Shown: in pieces, positions 61,401 through 64,000 of the stretch
Numbering within the stretch: the first letter of the stretch is position 1
Layout: each line of letters opens with the position of its first letter
Source of the DNA: Struthidea cinerea
Lineage: Eukaryota > Chordata > Aves > Passeriformes > Corcoracidae
NCBI GenBank assembly: GCA_013397865.1
Contig: VZTI01003363.1
Span: forward strand, 915,080-979,079
DNA: 64,000 nucleotides
Reading direction: 5' to 3'
Notes under the pieces: model-generated
What the model was told of the DNA's origin: nothing
The model's input: only the letters and a program-made list of their open reading frames with translations
The model's database searches: none
Program-made: the position numbers and the translations under genes

Positions 61401-62192
61401 TGACGCTGAATTTTGTGCAGAAGGATGGTGAGCATGTGTACTTGTCAGCATTCAGAACAGCAGGTAATGTAACATGCATTTAATCTCTGCAGGTCTGAGG
61501 AGGCAGCATACAGCACGGGGAAGAGCCAAGTAGGAGCTGCGGCACTGGAACAGACATGGAAAGGCATGAGACTTGCTGGAGCTGACCCACTTGCAGCCAT
61601 GCATGAAAAAATCCGTAAGCACTTTACATGAGGCCAAAGACAAAGAGTGGTTGTGGTATCTGGAAGGGAAATGTGGCACGAAGTTAAAAAAGCCCAGATT
61701 TAAGAAATCAAGCAGAGTACTTTTACTGCTTCAGGATTTTTCTTAGGGCTGGATGGTGAGGGACAGAGTTTGAATTTAATGTAGTGCCAGGAACAACAAC
61801 TGGAAATGCCAGCTACAGAAGACAGAGAGACAGGTTCTCCCACATCTTAGTCAAGTGCAGAACCCCATAGAGAAATGGAGTATTCTTTTCAGGTTTGAAT
61901 ACTTTCCTTTAAGATATGGCACATCCAGCAGATCCAGCTCCACCATGTATTTGCGTTATTTGTGTTATGGTACCAAAGCTAAAGGCTGCTTTCTCATCAA
62001 TTCCTTTATGCTGAACAGATAAACTATCAAAAAGCTGGTCCCTTCTTCAAGAGCTTACAGACTTAAGATATAACAATAGATCTCACAAAATAAGGAGAGA
62101 ACAACAAGGGGAAAGGGAAGGTTTCCACCTAGAGCACAAAGGAAATCTTCAGGATTCCACAAGGATGACATTTACATCATTCATGGAGTAAT
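58441..62192. other. Unannotated DNA
   Basis: About 3.75 kb with no recognised gene, RNA or repeat family. Chance frames up to 103 codons. Confidence 0.5.
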
Positions 62193-62352
62193 GGCTATAA
62201 AATGAAAGAGGAGGGAAATAGATTAGATATTAGGAAGGAATTTGTTATTGTCATGGTGGGGAGGCACTGGAAAAAGTTGCCTAAAAAAATTGTGGATATC
62301 CCATTCCTGGAAGTGTTCAAGGACAGGTTGTGGTTCAAGCACCCAACCTGTT
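62193..62352 (+). mobile_element. CR1 fragment, + strand
   Basis: ATTAGATATTAGGAAGGAAT, GGGGAGGCACTGGAAAAAGT, and ATTCCTGGAAGTGTTCAAGG are the CR1 3' UTR in sense orientation. The copy lacks both ORF2 and the octamer tail; what follows 62352 is unrelated, so its 3' end has been deleted. Confidence 0.88.
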
Positions 62353-63982
62353 TAGTATCTGCTTATCCTTAAAATATGCAAACCTTGATCTGTTTCACTT
62401 AATTTGAAAATTTAAAAGATGTAGGATTTTCATTACAAAATTCAGTAGGTTTTGAAGAAGCAGAAAATATTACACATTGTGACTGGAGTCCAGCAGTCAT
62501 AATGTCCTGGAGCCAAACCCTCAATTTTGGTTTAGATTAAGGTAACACTTGGTGAAATTTTATAGTGAACCAGCTCTGGACTATGCTTTCCTGTTCAAAT
62601 ACTGAAATCTGTTACTCCTACCTCTTGCAGCCTGTCTGCAAAGGTAAAGAGGGTGTTGACACTTTCAGATGAATTTTGCTTTGAATTTTTGAATTTGTCT
62701 GAACTTAAATTTCAAAGCAAAACTCAGAGTGTGTGAGATCAAATAAATCAAAAGCCAAAAGACTGCATGAAACCCTGAAACATGAAATAACTGAGACCTT
62801 GCACAGATTTGCTTACTATCTAAAAATAGTTCAATCTCATCTCTATTCAGAATCTCCTGTGGTAGCAGAAGGAGCGATAAAAAAACCAAGAGACACGTGA
62901 GAAGCTAAGTCAGGGGCTTGAAAGGACTGCAAAGAAAAAGAGACACTGTAACTGTGATGTGAACTTTGTCCCTCCTTGAAATGCCATTTAAGAGCACTGA
63001 CTGTGGTGCTTTGTGTAAACGGATTATCAAGCACCACCCTCCTAAAGCTGTGTGTGTGCCCTCTGTGAGTGATTGAGGTGTATGTGCTATTCAGGTAACA
63101 GACTAAGAGATTTTTTGCTTTAAAAAAAAAAAAAAAGAACAAAAATTATTATGTAAATATGGTGGAAGAAAAACAACCAAAAAAATGAAGGAGAAATGTT
63201 TACTAATTTTAATAATAATAGCAGTCTTCCATAGGCAGTTCAGTACTGAAGCTGTTCCTATTTGAATTAGCTTCATTTCCCTGTGAATCTGAGGCAGCTA
63301 CCATCAAATTATTTATCTTTTTTTCTGCTGGGTAATCCTTCAGCTGCTGTTATTTACACAGCAGCCGAAATTGCATTTTCTGCCTTGGAAGGGAGAAGAC
63401 AGGTCACCTGCCTTAAGGGGCTGCAGCCTGAATCTAGCATGCACAAGGAAAGAAAATAAGGGGACAGAGCAGAAAAAAAAGAGACTTTTTTAATAGTCAA
63501 ATCCTGATGTATGAAATACTTACCTTTTTTTTAAGCTGATTTCTTTCATCCCTTTTATTAGTTCTTTGAATACATTTTAGTTGTGTATGCAGTCCCTCAT
63601 TAATTTTTTTGCCATTTTTGCTCCAGATTTGGCCAATACTTAGGCACTTACTGAACTTTCAGCCAGCTGATTTTTGTCACACTTGAAGCTGGGCTGTGTG
63701 TAACTATTTGCAGGACCAGGACCTTTTTACAGACATTAATCTTTTTCATTCTTCTATTACTGCCAGTTGAACTGGTTTCTCAACATTTTTTTAAACAAGT
63801 ATCTAATATTTTCTGTCTAGCACTGTTGACTAATTCCCACTTCTCTTTTGACTGACCGGTCTCTTCAGTTTACAAAGAACAACCTCTTCATTTATTATCA
63901 TTTTGCTATGAGTATATCCTACTGATTAAAAATGTTCATAACTATTATTAAGTTTGTTCTTCTGGACAGACTTTCTGTGTTG
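62353..63982. other. Unannotated DNA
   Basis: No gene or repeat family recognised. An A run (about 63121-63135) lies near 63.1 kb. Confidence 0.5.
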
Positions 63983-64000
63983 TTTTTTTTTTTTTTTTTT
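63983..64000. repeat. Poly(T) run at the window edge
   Basis: Eighteen T to the last base. It may be the oligo(T) end of something lying beyond the window. Confidence 0.9.

Noticed and set aside
1..64000. CRISPR array, bacterial operon, riboswitch, rRNA or tRNA genes
   Set aside because: No regularly spaced repeats with unique spacers, no ribosome-binding-site-led gene strings, and no tRNA-like or rRNA-like sequence recognised. The window is eukaryotic in character.

Overview
This window looks like vertebrate nuclear DNA, most likely from a bird. It is AT-rich and CpG-poor by eye, has no operon-like gene packing, and carries copies of the CR1 LINE with the avian-type 3' end (octamer repeats of the ATTCTATGA kind) on both strands. 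It also carries three LTR-type insertions: one close to complete of a widespread bird ERVL-like type, one of a second LTR type, and one ERV remnant that keeps a 3' LTR, a polypurine tract and a piece of env. A songbird source is plausible because of the LTR types, but that is inference.

I found no gene that can be named. Almost all open frames of 60-140 codons look like chance frames in intergenic or intronic DNA, or lie in CR1 and ERV debris. Four short stretches in the first 12.6 kb (1924-1985, 3192-3370, 7942-8083 and 12053-12597, all + strand) have a good polypyrimidine tract and acceptor, plus an open frame ending at a usable donor or at a stop with a downstream AATAAA. They are reported as candidate exons at low confidence, because their phases do not join directly and I recognise none of the encoded peptides.

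Layout. 1-12.6 kb: candidate exons, a short - strand CR1 (6.7 kb) and a + strand CR1 (9.0-9.5 kb). 13.0-13.6 kb: near-complete ERVL-like solo LTR with a likely target-site duplication. 13.85-14.1 kb and 21.2-21.3 kb: AT-rich blocks dense in homeodomain-type sites. 22.7-23.6 kb: ERV remnant. 27.0-27.2 kb: a CTTC microsatellite interrupted by a 130-base assembly gap. 30.8-31.25 kb: second LTR type. 34.55 kb: a perfect 21-bp hairpin with an octamer motif in each arm. 36.3-37.1 kb: an old CR1. 42.9-43.1 kb: a perfect 89-bp tandem duplication. 45.36-45.5 kb: a diverged 67-bp duplication. 46.8-47.7 kb and 57.9-58.4 kb: the two longest - strand CR1 copies. 62.2 kb: a + strand CR1 scrap.

The parts do not work together as a pathway. 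The window is best read as a gene desert or the intron of a large gene, shaped by retroelement insertion and local duplication. I saw no previously undescribed system. The items most worth checking are the octamer hairpin, the 89-bp duplication, the ERV remnant with its odd right edge, and the exon candidates at 7942 and 1924.
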